Shown here one piece after another: positions 1 to 6,187 of a stretch of DNA of 6,187 nt (positions within the stretch are counted from its first letter, which is position 1; each line of letters starts with the position of its first letter). Under the pieces are notes generated by a model, which saw nothing but the letters and a program-made list of their open reading frames with translations, had not been told where the DNA came from and made no database searches. The position numbers and the translations under genes are program-made. The DNA is taken from assembly GCA_002327945.1 (NCBI GenBank), contig DCVY01000227.1, positions 7,568-13,754 on the forward strand, in the 5' to 3' direction. The DNA comes from Acidovorax delafieldii. Lineage in GTDB: Bacteria; Pseudomonadota; Gammaproteobacteria; Burkholderiales; Burkholderiaceae_C.

Positions 1-315
1 GCCGCGGCAGACATCATCGTGTGCCGCGCGGGCGCCAGCACCGTGACCGAGATCGCCGCGGTGGGCGCGGCCGCCATCTTTGTGCCGTTTCCCTACGCGG
101 TGGATGACCACCAGACCACCAATGCCCGGTTCCTGGTGGATGCGGGTGGCGGCTGGCTGGTGCAGCAAAGCGATCTGACGCCCGAAGGGCTGGCAAAAAC
201 ATTAATGAATTCAGAGCGTTCAGCGCTCGCAAATATTGCCGAGAAGGCCAAAGAAATGCAAAAAATCAATGCCACCCGCGAAGTGGTGGCCGCATGCGAG
301 GAATTGGCAGCATGA
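1..315 (+). CDS. murG: MurG, lipid II synthase, C-terminal part (5' end outside window)
   Basis: This is the last 104 codons of UDP-N-acetylglucosamine--undecaprenyl-pyrophosphoryl-MurNAc-pentapeptide GlcNAc transferase, read from base 1 to the TGA at 313-315. MurG is a peripheral inner-membrane GT-B glycosyltransferase that adds GlcNAc to lipid I to make lipid II, the last cytoplasmic step of peptidoglycan precursor synthesis. The fragment is the UDP-GlcNAc-binding C-terminal domain. It shows [11 protein letters not shown] (fragment residues 7-17), whose Glu16 matches the ribose-binding Glu of E. coli Mur[16 protein letters not shown] (27-41) follows, with the conserved His/Gln-Gln and Asn positions. 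Bases from about 195 to 275 are clearly richer in A+T than the rest, but the frame stays open and the protein still looks like MurG. The stop overlaps an ATG at 312 as ATGA, although murC itself starts 137 bases further on. Confidence 0.96.
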   Translation, partial: AAADIIVCRAGASTVTEIAAVGAAAIFVPFPYAVDDHQTTNARFLVDAGGGWLVQQSDLTPEGLAKTLMNSERSALANIAEKAKEMQKINATREVVAACEELAA

Positions 316-448
316 ACTGGCTCCCCCCCGTGACTTGCTCACTGCGTGTAGCCGTCTCCCCCCGCGAGGGGGCGACACCAGCGGCCTGGCAGAGCCAGTT
401 CCGCGGTGTCCCGCGCACGCCGGATCTCTTGTCTTGCGAGGGCCAGCC
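316..448 (+). repeat. Repeat-like hairpin element between murG and murC
   Basis: This 133-base spacer is unlike the otherwise compact junctions upstream of ftsQ. It contains a C7 run (323-329). A CCCCC/GGGGG stem (359-363 with 368-372) closes a GCGA loop. A longer imperfect hairpin spans 374-410: GACACC/GGTGTC (374-379 with 405-410), GCGG/CCGC (381-384 with 401-404) and CTGGC/GCCAG (386-390 with 394-398), around an AGA loop. From memory, CCCCC-GGGGG followed by a 'GACACCAGCGGCCTGG' hairpin resembles short repeats scattered between genes in Comamonadaceae genomes. That likeness was not checked. There is no U tract after either stem, so an intrinsic terminator is unlikely. It could act on mRNA stability or attenuate murC relative to murG, but this is inference. 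Confidence 0.6.
438..442 (+). promoter_or_regulatory. murC ribosome binding site
   Basis: GAGGG lies 6 bases before the ATG at 449. It decides the murC start in favour of 449 over the in-frame ATG at 236, which lies inside murG. Confidence 0.75.
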
Positions 449-1882
449 ATGAAGCACGCCATTCGCCACATTCACTTCGTGGGCCTGGGCGGCGCCGGCA
501 TGAGCGGCATCGCCGAGGTGCTGTTCAACCTGGGCTACCGCATCTCGGGCTCGGACCTGGCCGACAGCGCCACGCTGCGCCGCCTGGAGGGCTTGGGCAT
601 CAAGACCTGCCTCGGTCACGCCGCAGCGCACATCGAGGACGCGGATGCGGTGGTCACCTCCACCGCCGTCACAGCCGACAACCCCGAGGTGCTGGCCGCG
701 CGCGAAAAGAAGATTCCGGTGGTGCCGCGCGCACTCATGCTGGCCGAGCTGATGCGCCTCAAGCAGGGCATCGCCATCGCCGGCACGCACGGCAAGACCA
801 CCACCACCAGCCTCGTGACCAGTGTGCTGGCCGAGGCGGGGCTCGACCCCACCTTCGTGATCGGCGGGCGCCTGAACAGCGCGGGCGCCAATGCCAAGCT
901 GGGCAGCGGCGACTACATCGTGGTCGAGGCCGATGAGTCCGACGCGTCGTTTCTCAACCTGCTGCCCGTGATGGCGGTGGTGACCAACATCGACGCCGAC
1001 CACATGGAAACCTATGGGCACGACTTCGGTCAGCTCAAAAAGGCGTTTGTTGATTTTCTGCACCGCATGCCGTTCTATGGCACCGCTGTTCTGTGCATTG
1101 ACAGCCCGGCGGTGCGCGACATCCTGCAAAGCGTGACCTGCCCCGTCACGAGCTACGGATTTTCCGAAGATGCCCAGGTGCGTGGCATCAACGTGCAGGC
1201 CGAAGCGGGCCAGATGCGCTTTACCGTGCAGCGGCGCAACGGTGTCACGCTGCCCGACATGGAGGTGGTGCTCAACCTGGCGGGTGAGCACAACGTGCTC
1301 AACGCGCTGTCGGCCATTGCAATCGCGGTAGAGCTGAACATTCCTGACGATGCGGTGCAGCGCGCGCTGGCCAGTTTCAAGGGCGTGGGTCGGCGCTTTC
1401 AGCGCTATGGCGAGCTGCCCGCCAAGGGCGGTGGCCAGTTCACGCTGATCGACGACTACGGCCACCACCCCGTCGAGATGGCCGCCACGCTGGCGGCGGC
1501 GCGCGGTGCATTTCCTGGGCGCCGCCTGGTGCTGGCTTTCCAGCCGCACCGCTACAGCCGCACGCGCGACTGTTTTGAAGATTTCGTCAAGGTCATCGGT
1601 ACGGCCGATGCCGTGCTGCTCTCCGAGGTCTATGCAGCCGGCGAAGCGCCCGTGGTGGCGGCCGACGGCCGCGCGCTGGCGCGCGCGTTGCGTGTGGCCG
1701 GTCGGGTGGAGCCGCACTTCGTTGACAGCGTGTCGGAGATGCCCCAGGTCATTGCCGACAACGCCAAGGCGGGCGACGTGGTGATGTGCATGGGTGCCGG
1801 CTCCATCGCCGCCGTGCCCGGAAAAGTCGTGGAATTGCTACAAAATAATGAGCTATTGAGGCAAGCAGGGATAGCGCAATGA
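449..1882 (+). CDS. murC: MurC, UDP-N-acetylmuramate--L-alanine ligase
   Basis: This cytoplasmic ATP-dependent Mur ligase adds L-Ala to UDP-MurNAc, the first amino acid of the peptidoglycan stem. It has 477 residues, close to the usual MurC length. The N-terminal UDP-binding Rossmann domain shows [15 protein letters not shown] (9-23). The central ATPase domain has the P-loop GTHGKTTTT (112-120), EADESD (160-165) and [12 protein letters not shown] (179-190). AGEHNVLNA (278-286) follows. The C-terminal domain has DDYGHHP (335-341), HRYSRTR (367-373) and GAGSI (449-453). [12 protein letters not shown] is the MurC form of the N-terminal motif and separates it from MurD, MurE and MurF. The frame is open further upstream, but ATG 449 has a good Shine-Dalgarno and gives the expected N-terminus. 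The stop overlaps the ddl start. The last 15 or so residues ([16 protein letters not shown]) come from an AT-rich stretch and look like an added tail beyond the core fold. Confidence 0.98.
   Translation: MKHAIRHIHFVGLGGAGMSGIAEVLFNLGYRISGSDLADSATLRRLEGLGIKTCLGHAAAHIEDADAVVTSTAVTADNPEVLAAREKKIPVVPRALMLAELMRLKQGIAIAGTHGKTTTTSLVTSVLAEAGLDPTFVIGGRLNSAGANAKLGSGDYIVVEADESDASFLNLLPVMAVVTNIDADHMETYGHDFGQLKKAFVDFLHRMPFYGTAVLCIDSPAVRDILQSVTCPVTSYGFSEDAQVRGINVQAEAGQMRFTVQRRNGVTLPDMEVVLNLAGEHNVLNALSAIAIAVELNIPDDAVQRALASFKGVGRRFQRYGELPAKGGGQFTLIDDYGHHPVEMAATLAAARGAFPGRRLVLAFQPHRYSRTRDCFEDFVKVIGTADAVLLSEVYAAGEAPVVAADGRALARALRVAGRVEPHFVDSVSEMPQVIADNAKAGDVVMCMGAGSIAAVPGKVVELLQNNELLRQAGIAQ
1831..1878 (+). repeat. 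AT-rich, repeat-like 3' tail of murC
   Basis: The last 16 sense codons of murC switch from about two-thirds G+C to a much more AT-rich sequence (TTGCTACAAAATAATGAGCT at 1835-1854). GCTAT (1852-1856) and ATAGC (1871-1875) form a weak inverted repeat. From memory, TTGCTACAAAAT followed by an AGCT-containing block resembles the left part of an abundant short intergenic repeat in Acidovorax, Polaromonas and Rhodoferax. If so, a repeat end has become the murC C-terminus. The likeness is partial and unchecked, and the stretch also holds the ddl ribosome binding site (AGGG 1867-1870). Confidence 0.3.
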
Positions 1883-2892
1883 ACACATTTGGTTCCAAAG
1901 TTGATGCCCGCTCACTTGGCAAGGTGGCCGTGCTGATGGGCGGCGCGTCGGCCGAGCGCGAGGTGTCGCTGATGTCCGGCCGCGGCGTGCTGCAGGCGCT
2001 GCGCTCGCGCGGCGTGGATGCCCATGCGTTCGACCCTGCCCACAACGATCTGGGCGAACTCAAGCGCGGCGGTTATGACCGCTGCTTCATTGCCCTGCAC
2101 GGGCGCCATGGCGAAGACGGAACGGTGCAGGGCGCGCTGGAATTGCTGGGCCTTCCCTACACCGGCCCTGGCGTGATGGCGTCCAGCATGTCGATGGACA
2201 AGATCATGACCAAGCGCATCTGGCGTGCCGAGGGCTTGCCCACGCCCGACTGGCGCCTCGTGGCCAGCGGCGAGGAAACCGCCCAGGCCCTGCAGGCGCT
2301 GGGCGCGCCCATGATCGTCAAGCCCGCGCGCGAGGGCTCGACCATCGGGCTGACCAAGGTCACCTCGCCCGAGCAGTGCGCGCAGGCCTACCTGCTGGCA
2401 TCGAAATACGACCCGGAAGTGTTGTGCGAGCAGTTCATCAAGGGCGACGAAACCACCTGCCCGGTGCTGGGCGAAGGCGCGGGTGCCTATGCGCTGCCGG
2501 TGATCCGCATCGTGGCGCCGCAGGGCAACTATGACTACGAGCACAAGTATTTCACCGACGATACGCAATACCACTGCCCGAGCGGTCTGCCCGAAGCGCA
2601 GGAGCGCGAGATCCAGCGCCTGGTGGTGCAAGCCTTTCGTTCGCTGGGCTGCCGCGGCTGGGCCAGGGCCGACATCATGATCCGGGCCAGCGACCGCCAG
2701 CCCTTTTTGCTGGAAATCAACACATCGCCGGGCATGACCGGGCATTCGCTGGTGCCCATGTCGGCGCGGGCCGTTGGCATCAGCTACGAAGACCTGTGCG
2801 TGGGCCTGCTTGCCACGGCCACGCTGGACACCCCGCCGGGCACCACGCTGAGCCCGGCGCAAGGCCAGCCCCAGGAGGCCGACACACCATGA
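1879..2892 (+). CDS. ddl: D-alanine--D-alanine ligase (Ddl/DdlB)
   Basis: This cytoplasmic ATP-grasp enzyme joins two D-alanines; MurF then adds the dipeptide to the UDP-MurNAc-tripeptide. D-cycloserine is a known inhibitor of the family. The 337 residues compare with about 306 in E. coli DdlB. The difference lies in a roughly 11-residue N-terminal lead, small insertions, and a Pro/Gln-rich tail (about 315-337). Motifs in order: [15 protein letters not shown] (20-34), with Glu26 in the D-Ala-1 site; [12 protein letters not shown] (74-85); [10 protein letters not shown] (148-157), with Ser154 matching catalytic Ser150 of E. coli; YDYEHKYF (218-225), with Tyr224 matching Tyr216; and [17 protein letters not shown] (277-293). 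Asp265, Glu279 and Asn281 match the magnesium ligands. Tyr224 indicates a D-Ala-D-Ala rather than D-Ala-D-lactate ligase. The ATG shares ATGA with the murC stop, and AGGG lies 8 bases upstream, so coupled translation is likely. Confidence 0.97.
   Translation: MNTFGSKVDARSLGKVAVLMGGASAEREVSLMSGRGVLQALRSRGVDAHAFDPAHNDLGELKRGGYDRCFIALHGRHGEDGTVQGALELLGLPYTGPGVMASSMSMDKIMTKRIWRAEGLPTPDWRLVASGEETAQALQALGAPMIVKPAREGSTIGLTKVTSPEQCAQAYLLASKYDPEVLCEQFIKGDETTCPVLGEGAGAYALPVIRIVAPQGNYDYEHKYFTDDTQYHCPSGLPEAQEREIQRLVVQAFRSLGCRGWARADIMIRASDRQPFLLEINTSPGMTGHSLVPMSARAVGISYEDLCVGLLATATLDTPPGTTLSPAQGQPQEADTP
2873..2878 (+). promoter_or_regulatory. ftsQ ribosome binding site inside ddl
   Basis: A full AGGAGG lies 10 bases before the ftsQ ATG at 2889, within the last codons of ddl. 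It fixes the ftsQ start at 2889 although the frame is open back to 2796. Confidence 0.8.
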
Positions 2893-3683
2893 ACCCGTCG
2901 CTGCCCGCCCCGCTGGACGTCAAGCTCATGAACCTGACTGCATCGGTCTTGTTCCTGTGCTGTGTCCTGCTGTTGCTGGCAGCGGGGGCGCGCTGGGCGC
3001 TGCTGTACCCGGGGTTTGCCGTCGCGCGCATCGTGGTCCAGGGCGAGCTGGTGCACAACAACGCAGTGACCCTGCGGGCCAATGTGGCGCCGCAACTGGC
3101 GGGTAATTTTTTCACCATCGACCTGCGGGCCGCGCGCGCGGCCTTCGAGCAGGCGCCCTGGGTGCGCAAGGCCCTGGTGCGGCGCGAGTTTCCGGGGGGG
3201 CTGCGCGTGGTGCTGCAAGAGCACGAGGCTGTCGCTTACTGGGGGCCGGATACGGACACGGGCACAGCACTGGTCAACAGCCAAGGCGAGGTTTTCGATG
3301 CCAATGTGGGCGATGTGGAGCACGAAGGCTTGCCGCGTCTGGTGGGCCCCCCGGGCAGTTCGGCCGAGGTGCTGCGTATGCATGGCTTGCTGCAGCCGGT
3401 GTTCGAGTCGTTGGGCTTGGCGGTGGACGAACTGGAGCTCAACGGGCGTGGCAGCTGGCGCGCCACGCTTGACAGCAGCGCCGTGCTGGAACTGGGAGGC
3501 GGCACGCAGCAGGAGGTGGTGGAGCGCACGCAGCGCTTTGCCCGCACGCTGACGCAGGTGGCGGCGCAATACCAGCGCCGCGCCGACGCGCTGGAGTCGG
3601 CCGACCTGCGCCATGCCGGGGGGTACGCACTGCGCTTGCGCGGGGTGACGACCGTGACCGCGCAAGCGGATGCGAAGAAATAG
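2889..3683 (+). CDS. ftsQ: Cell division protein FtsQ
   Basis: FtsQ is a bitopic inner-membrane protein that recruits FtsB and FtsL and links the cytoplasmic Z-ring to the periplasmic septal synthase. The 264 residues comprise a short cytoplasmic N-terminus (1-13), one membrane helix (about 14-34, Leu/Cys/Val-rich with Arg35 just after it), a POTRA domain (about 44-112) beginning [16 protein letters not shown], and the FtsQ beta domain. POTRA ends in [20 protein letters not shown] (99-118), a family signature. Further matches to E. coli FtsQ are the LVNSQGEVF segment (128-136), [17 protein letters not shown], and [14 protein letters not shown] (238-251), which corresponds to the E. coli YVDLRYDSG region near the FtsB interface. 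It overlaps ddl by ATGA. Codons for Pro-Gly-Gly in the FPGG motif contain a G7 run (3194-3200). Confidence 0.96.
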   Translation: MNPSLPAPLDVKLMNLTASVLFLCCVLLLLAAGARWALLYPGFAVARIVVQGELVHNNAVTLRANVAPQLAGNFFTIDLRAARAAFEQAPWVRKALVRREFPGGLRVVLQEHEAVAYWGPDTDTGTALVNSQGEVFDANVGDVEHEGLPRLVGPPGSSAEVLRMHGLLQPVFESLGLAVDELELNGRGSWRATLDSSAVLELGGGTQQEVVERTQRFARTLTQVAAQYQRRADALESADLRHAGGYALRLRGVTTVTAQADAKK

Positions 3684-3741
3684 CCGCAGACAACGGACGG
3701 ACTGGACGCACTGGACAGAACAATGAAGGGCAGACACTGAT
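3684..3741 (+). other. ftsQ-ftsA spacer with mini-ORF before ftsA
   Basis: This 58-base gap contains the short tandem repeat ACTGGAC-GC-ACTGGAC (9-base period, 3698-3713). A five-codon frame starts at ATG 3723 and ends with TGA 3738-3740, one base before the ftsA ATG. The probable ftsA Shine-Dalgarno, GAAGGG (3725-3730), lies inside this mini-frame, 11 bases from the start, which is rather far. No convincing promoter or terminator is seen. Confidence 0.5.
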
Positions 3742-4971
3742 ATGGCAAGAGAATACAAAGACGTGGTGGTGGGGCTGGACATCGGCACGGCCAAAGTCAT
3801 GGCCGTGGTGGCCGAGGTGCTGCCCCATGGCGAACTCAAGCTCGTCGGCCTGGGTGTGGCCCCGAGCCATGGCTTGAAACGCGGCGTGGTGGTGAACATC
3901 GACGCCACCGTGCAGAGCATCCAGCAGGCGCTGAAAGAAGCCGAGCTGATGGCCGATTGCAAGATCCAGCGTGTCTACACCGGCATCACCGGCAGCCATA
4001 TCCGGGGCCTCAATTCCAGCGGCATGGTGGCGGTGAAAGACAAAGAGGTCACTGCCGCCGATGTGGCGCGCGTGGTCGAAACCGCCAAGGCCATCAACAT
4101 CTCCAGCGACCAGCGCCTGCTGCTGGTGGAGCCGCAGGAATTCGTGATCGATGGGCAGGACGTGAAAGAGCCCATCGGCATGAGCGGCATCCGGCTGGAG
4201 GCCAAGATCCACATCGTGACCGGCGCCCAGAGCGCGGCCGAGAACATCATCAAGTGTGTGCGCCGCTGCGGTCTGGAGGTGGAGCAGCTCATGCTCAACC
4301 CGCTGGCATCGAGCCAGGCCGTGCTGACCGATGACGAGCGCGAGCTGGGGGTGGTGCTGGTGGACATCGGTGCCGGCACCACCGACGTGGCCATCTTCAC
4401 CGGTGGCGCCATCCGCCATACGGCGGTGATCCCGATTGCGGGCGACCTCATCACCAGTGACATCGCCATGGCGCTGCGCACGCCCACGAAGGACGCTGAA
4501 GACATCAAGGTGGAAAGCGGCTACGCCAAGCAACTGCTGGCCGACCCCGAAGCCCAGGTGGAAGTGCCCGGCCTGGGTGACCGCAGCCCGCGCATGCTCA
4601 GCAAGCAGGCGCTGGCCGGCGTGATCGAGCCCCGGGTGGAAGAAATTTTCTCGCTCGTGCAGCAGGTGGTGCGCGAGTCGGGCTATGAGGAAGTGCTGTC
4701 GTCGGGCATCGTGCTCACCGGTGGCAGCTCGGTCATGCCCGGAATGATCGAGTTGGGCGAGGACATCTTCTTGAAGCCCGTGCGCCGTGGCATTCCCAAG
4801 TATTCCAGCGCCTTGTCGGACATGGTGGCCCAGCCCCGCGCCGCCACGGTGATGGGCTTGCTGGAAGAAGCGCGCCTGGCCCGGCTGCGCGGCTACAAGG
4901 TGGCGCAAAAGAGCGGGTCCGTGAAGACCGCGTTCGGGCGTTTCAAGGATTTCATCGTGGGGAATTTCTGA
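3742..4971 (+). CDS. ftsA: Cell division protein FtsA
   Basis: FtsA is an actin-like ATPase that tethers FtsZ to the inner membrane and recruits later divisome proteins. It has 409 residues against 420 in E. coli, so it is full length. Actin-fold motifs are present: phosphate-1 GLDIGTAKV (11-19), phosphate-2 VDIGAGTTDVAIF (207-219), and the adenosine motif VLTGGSS (324-330). The FtsA-specific 1C subdomain lies at about 84-165 (GSHIRGLNSSGM onward), in place of actin's 1B. The C-terminal TAFGRFKDFIVGNF (396-409) is the amphipathic membrane-targeting helix, with Phe/Ile/Val on one face and Lys/Arg on the other. ATG 3742 gives the usual betaproteobacterial N-terminus, and GAAGGG lies upstream. 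It follows ftsQ in the same operon and precedes its partner ftsZ. No missing motif or frameshift is seen. Confidence 0.98.
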   Translation: MAREYKDVVVGLDIGTAKVMAVVAEVLPHGELKLVGLGVAPSHGLKRGVVVNIDATVQSIQQALKEAELMADCKIQRVYTGITGSHIRGLNSSGMVAVKDKEVTAADVARVVETAKAINISSDQRLLLVEPQEFVIDGQDVKEPIGMSGIRLEAKIHIVTGAQSAAENIIKCVRRCGLEVEQLMLNPLASSQAVLTDDERELGVVLVDIGAGTTDVAIFTGGAIRHTAVIPIAGDLITSDIAMALRTPTKDAEDIKVESGYAKQLLADPEAQVEVPGLGDRSPRMLSKQALAGVIEPRVEEIFSLVQQVVRESGYEEVLSSGIVLTGGSSVMPGMIELGEDIFLKPVRRGIPKYSSALSDMVAQPRAATVMGLLEEARLARLRGYKVAQKSGSVKTAFGRFKDFIVGNF

Positions 4972-5008
4972 CCATGAAATACCCACTCTGGCTAGCCCGC
5001 GGGAGTCC

Positions 5009-5033
5009 CCATCGCATACCGCGCGGGCGATGG
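5009..5033 (+). repeat. 7-bp inverted repeat upstream of ftsZ
   Basis: CCATCGC and GCGATGG form a perfect 7-base stem. A second copy of GGCGATG (5032-5038) partly overlaps the right arm, so the left arm could pair in two registers. It could be an mRNA hairpin or a protein-binding palindrome. Function is unknown. Confidence 0.5.
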
Positions 5034-5109
5034 CGATGCACCGGACCGCCTTATGTCCCGCGAAGCAGGCCCCCTTCCCCCATTGGCAATTGCATACGAA
5101 TTTAGAAAC

Positions 5110-5114
5110 AGGAG
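5110..5114 (+). promoter_or_regulatory. ftsZ ribosome binding site
   Basis: AGGAG lies 7 bases before ATG 5122, the best-spaced Shine-Dalgarno in the window. This fits the high FtsZ synthesis known in other bacteria. Confidence 0.85.
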
Positions 5115-5121
5115 CTCCAAT

Positions 5122-6187
5122 ATGACCATCGAAATGATCGAAGCCGAAGAATTCAACCAGGGCACCCAGATCAAAGTGATCGGAGTGGGCGGCGGCGGCA
5201 GCAATGCCGTCGAGCACATGATTGCCCGCAGCGTGCAGGGCGTGGAATTCGTCAGTGCCAACACCGACGCGCAGGCGCTCATCCGCAGCTCGGCCCATCG
5301 CACCATCCAGCTGGGTAGCAGCGGCCTGGGCGCCGGCAGCAAGCCTGAAAAGGCCCGTGAAGCCGCCGAAGCCGCAGTGGACGACATCCGCGCTGCCATC
5401 TCGGGCGCGCACATGCTGTTCATCACCGCCGGCATGGGCGGCGGCACCGGCACCGGCGCCGCGCCCGTGATCGCACGCATTGCCAAGGAAATGGGCATCC
5501 TCACCGTGGGCGTGGTCACCAAGCCCTTCGACTGGGAAGGCGGCCGCCGCATGAGCAATGCCGACAGCGGTCTGGCCGAGCTCGAAGCCAATGTCGATTC
5601 ACTGATCGTGGTGCTCAACGAGAAACTGCTCGAAGTGCTGGGCGATGACATCACCCAGGACGAGGCTTTTGCCCACGCCAACGACGTGCTGAAAAACGCC
5701 GTGGGCGGCATTGCCGAGATCATCAATGAGTACGGCCATGTGAACGTCGACTTTGAAGACGTGCGCACCGTGATGGGCGAGCCCGGCAAGGCCATGATGG
5801 GCACGGCCACTGCCAGCGGCCCCGACCGCGCCCGCATCGCCGCCGAGCAGGCCGTGGCCTGCCCGCTGCTGGAAGGCATCGACCTGTCAGGCGCCAAGGG
5901 CGTGCTGGTGCTGGTGACGGCTGCCAAGGGCAGCCTCAAGCTCTCCGAATCGCGCCTGGCCATGAGCACCATCAACGCCTACGCATCGCCCGACGCGCAT
6001 GTCATCTACGGCGCTGCCTACGACGACAGCCTGGGCGACGAAATCCGCGTTACCGTGGTGGCCACGGGCCTGTCACGCCCCAATGCACGCCGCCAGCCCA
6101 TTTCGGTGGTGCAGGGCGGTCTGCGCACGGGCACGGACAACATCGCTTACCAGATGCCCATGACCACCAGTGGTGTGATGGGCGGTG
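5122..6187 (+). CDS. ftsZ: Cell division protein FtsZ (3' end outside window)
   Basis: FtsZ is the tubulin-like GTPase that polymerises into the Z-ring at midcell and sets the division site. The window holds 355 codons from ATG 5122 and cuts the gene before its stop. The GTP-binding half shows IKVIGVGGGGSNAVEHM (17-33) and the tubulin signature GMGGGTGTGAAP (104-115). The T7 catalytic loop NVDFEDVRTVM lies at 208-218, with Asp210 and Asp213 matching the two catalytic aspartates of E. coli. The globular domain ends near VTVVATGLSR (310-319). What follows (from about 320, RRQPISVVQGG onward) is the start of the variable linker. The conserved C-terminal peptide that binds FtsA lies beyond the window. 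The start is supported by AGGAG at 5110-5114. No defect is seen in the visible part. Confidence 0.99.
   Translation, partial: MTIEMIEAEEFNQGTQIKVIGVGGGGSNAVEHMIARSVQGVEFVSANTDAQALIRSSAHRTIQLGSSGLGAGSKPEKAREAAEAAVDDIRAAISGAHMLFITAGMGGGTGTGAAPVIARIAKEMGILTVGVVTKPFDWEGGRRMSNADSGLAELEANVDSLIVVLNEKLLEVLGDDITQDEAFAHANDVLKNAVGGIAEIINEYGHVNVDFEDVRTVMGEPGKAMMGTATASGPDRARIAAEQAVACPLLEGIDLSGAKGVLVLVTAAKGSLKLSESRLAMSTINAYASPDAHVIYGAAYDDSLGDEIRVTVVATGLSRPNARRQPISVVQGGLRTGTDNIAYQMPMTTSGVMGG

Larger units (their letters stand above)
312..452 (+). other. 46-codon open frame bridging murG and murC by ATGA at both ends
   Basis: An ATG at 312 overlaps the murG stop (ATGA 312-315). It opens 46 codons that end with TGA at 450-452, which overlaps the murC start (ATGA 449-452). 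A plausible Shine-Dalgarno, GAGGAA (298-303), lies 8 bases upstream. The peptide begins [10 protein letters not shown] and is Pro/Arg-rich, with no signal peptide, membrane segment or family I recognise. Its body is encoded by the repeat-like hairpin element, so it is most likely not a conserved protein. Its translation could carry ribosomes from murG to murC and keep the two coupled. An alternative is that ATG 312 is the old murC start, now stranded by insertion of the element. Confidence 0.3.
4972..5121 (+). promoter_or_regulatory. ftsA-ftsZ intergenic leader with inverted repeats
   Basis: This 150-base gap is the longest in the window. Its first part is GC-rich and structured, and its last 40 bases (about 5082-5121) are AT-richer and hold the ftsZ ribosome binding site. 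CCATCGC (5009-5015) pairs with GCGATGG (5027-5033) across an 11-base loop containing the palindrome CCGCGCGG (5019-5026). An overlapping alternative pairs CCCGCG (4996-5001) with CGCGGG (5022-5027). No U tract follows, so termination is unlikely. TTGGCA (5083-5088) could be a -35 box, but no good -10 follows at 16-18 bases, so I do not call a promoter. A 43-codon Arg/Pro-rich frame (4974-5105) is open here but shows no protein-like features. Confidence 0.5.

Noticed and set aside
359..410. Intrinsic terminator after murG
   Set aside because: The stems are GC-rich but no U tract follows either, and termination here would cut off essential downstream genes.
236..448. N-terminal extension of murC back to ATG 236
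   Set aside because: It would overlap murG by 80 bases, runs through the repeat-like element, and has no MurC similarity. ATG 449 has a good ribosome binding site and the expected N-terminus.
266..1717. 483-codon minus-strand frame opposite murC, and similar long antisense frames at 1912-2862 and 2784-3962
   Set aside because: These are high-GC shadow frames with Arg/His/Ala-rich low-complexity translations and no recognisable domains.
2796..2888. N-terminal extension of ftsQ into ddl
   Set aside because: The in-frame ATG at 2796 lies inside ddl. AGGAGG before ATG 2889 and the ATGA overlap mark the true start.
3194..3200. G7 run in ftsQ as a phase-variation switch
   Set aside because: It encodes the conserved FPGG motif of an essential protein in a GC-rich genome, so switching is implausible and no second frame is available.
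4974..5105. 43-codon frame starting just after ftsA
   Set aside because: The translation is Arg/Pro-rich and its codon pattern looks non-coding. The Shine-Dalgarno is weak, and the interval is better explained as the ftsZ leader.
5083..5106. Sigma-70 promoter for ftsZ (TTGGCA with TTTAGA)
   Set aside because: The spacing between the boxes is only 12 bases and neither is close to consensus at a workable distance.
3439..5412. 657-codon open frame on the minus strand across ftsQ, ftsA and ftsZ
   Set aside because: It is antisense to three clear genes. Its His/Gly/Ala-rich composition is typical of shadow frames opposite high-GC genes, and it crosses gene boundaries without any family motif.

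Overview
The window is a stretch of the division and cell wall (dcw) cluster of a high-GC bacterium. All genes are on the + strand, in the order murG (3' end only), murC, ddl, ftsQ, ftsA, ftsZ (5' part only). Gene order and protein features (short MurC N-terminus, FtsA starting MAREYKDVVVGLDIGT, FtsZ starting MTIEMIEAEE) fit Betaproteobacteria, Burkholderiales. The murG-murC spacer resembles, from memory, intergenic repeats of Comamonadaceae such as Acidovorax and its relatives. The family and genus are inferred and were not checked against any database.

Layout: 1-315 is the C-terminal 104 residues of MurG. 316-448 is a 133-base spacer holding a C/G-rich, hairpin-forming, repeat-like element. 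449-1882 is murC and 1879-2892 is ddl, which overlaps murC by ATGA. 2889-3683 is ftsQ, which overlaps ddl by ATGA. 3684-3741 is a short spacer. 3742-4971 is ftsA. 4972-5121 is a 150-base leader with inverted repeats. 5122-6187 is the first 355 codons of ftsZ, which runs off the window and so has no stop codon here.

The genes act in sequence. MurG makes lipid II at the inner face of the membrane. MurC starts the UDP-MurNAc-peptide stem, and Ddl makes the D-Ala-D-Ala dipeptide that MurF adds to it. FtsQ, FtsA and FtsZ build the divisome that directs this precursor into the septum. The tight packing and two ATGA overlaps point to one cotranscribed, partly translationally coupled operon.

No new biological system is visible: all six genes are well-known housekeeping genes with intact diagnostic motifs. 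The points worth a second look are between genes. They are the repeat-like block that separates murG from murC but leaves an ATGA junction on each side, the structured ftsA-ftsZ leader, and the AT-rich 3' tail of murC.
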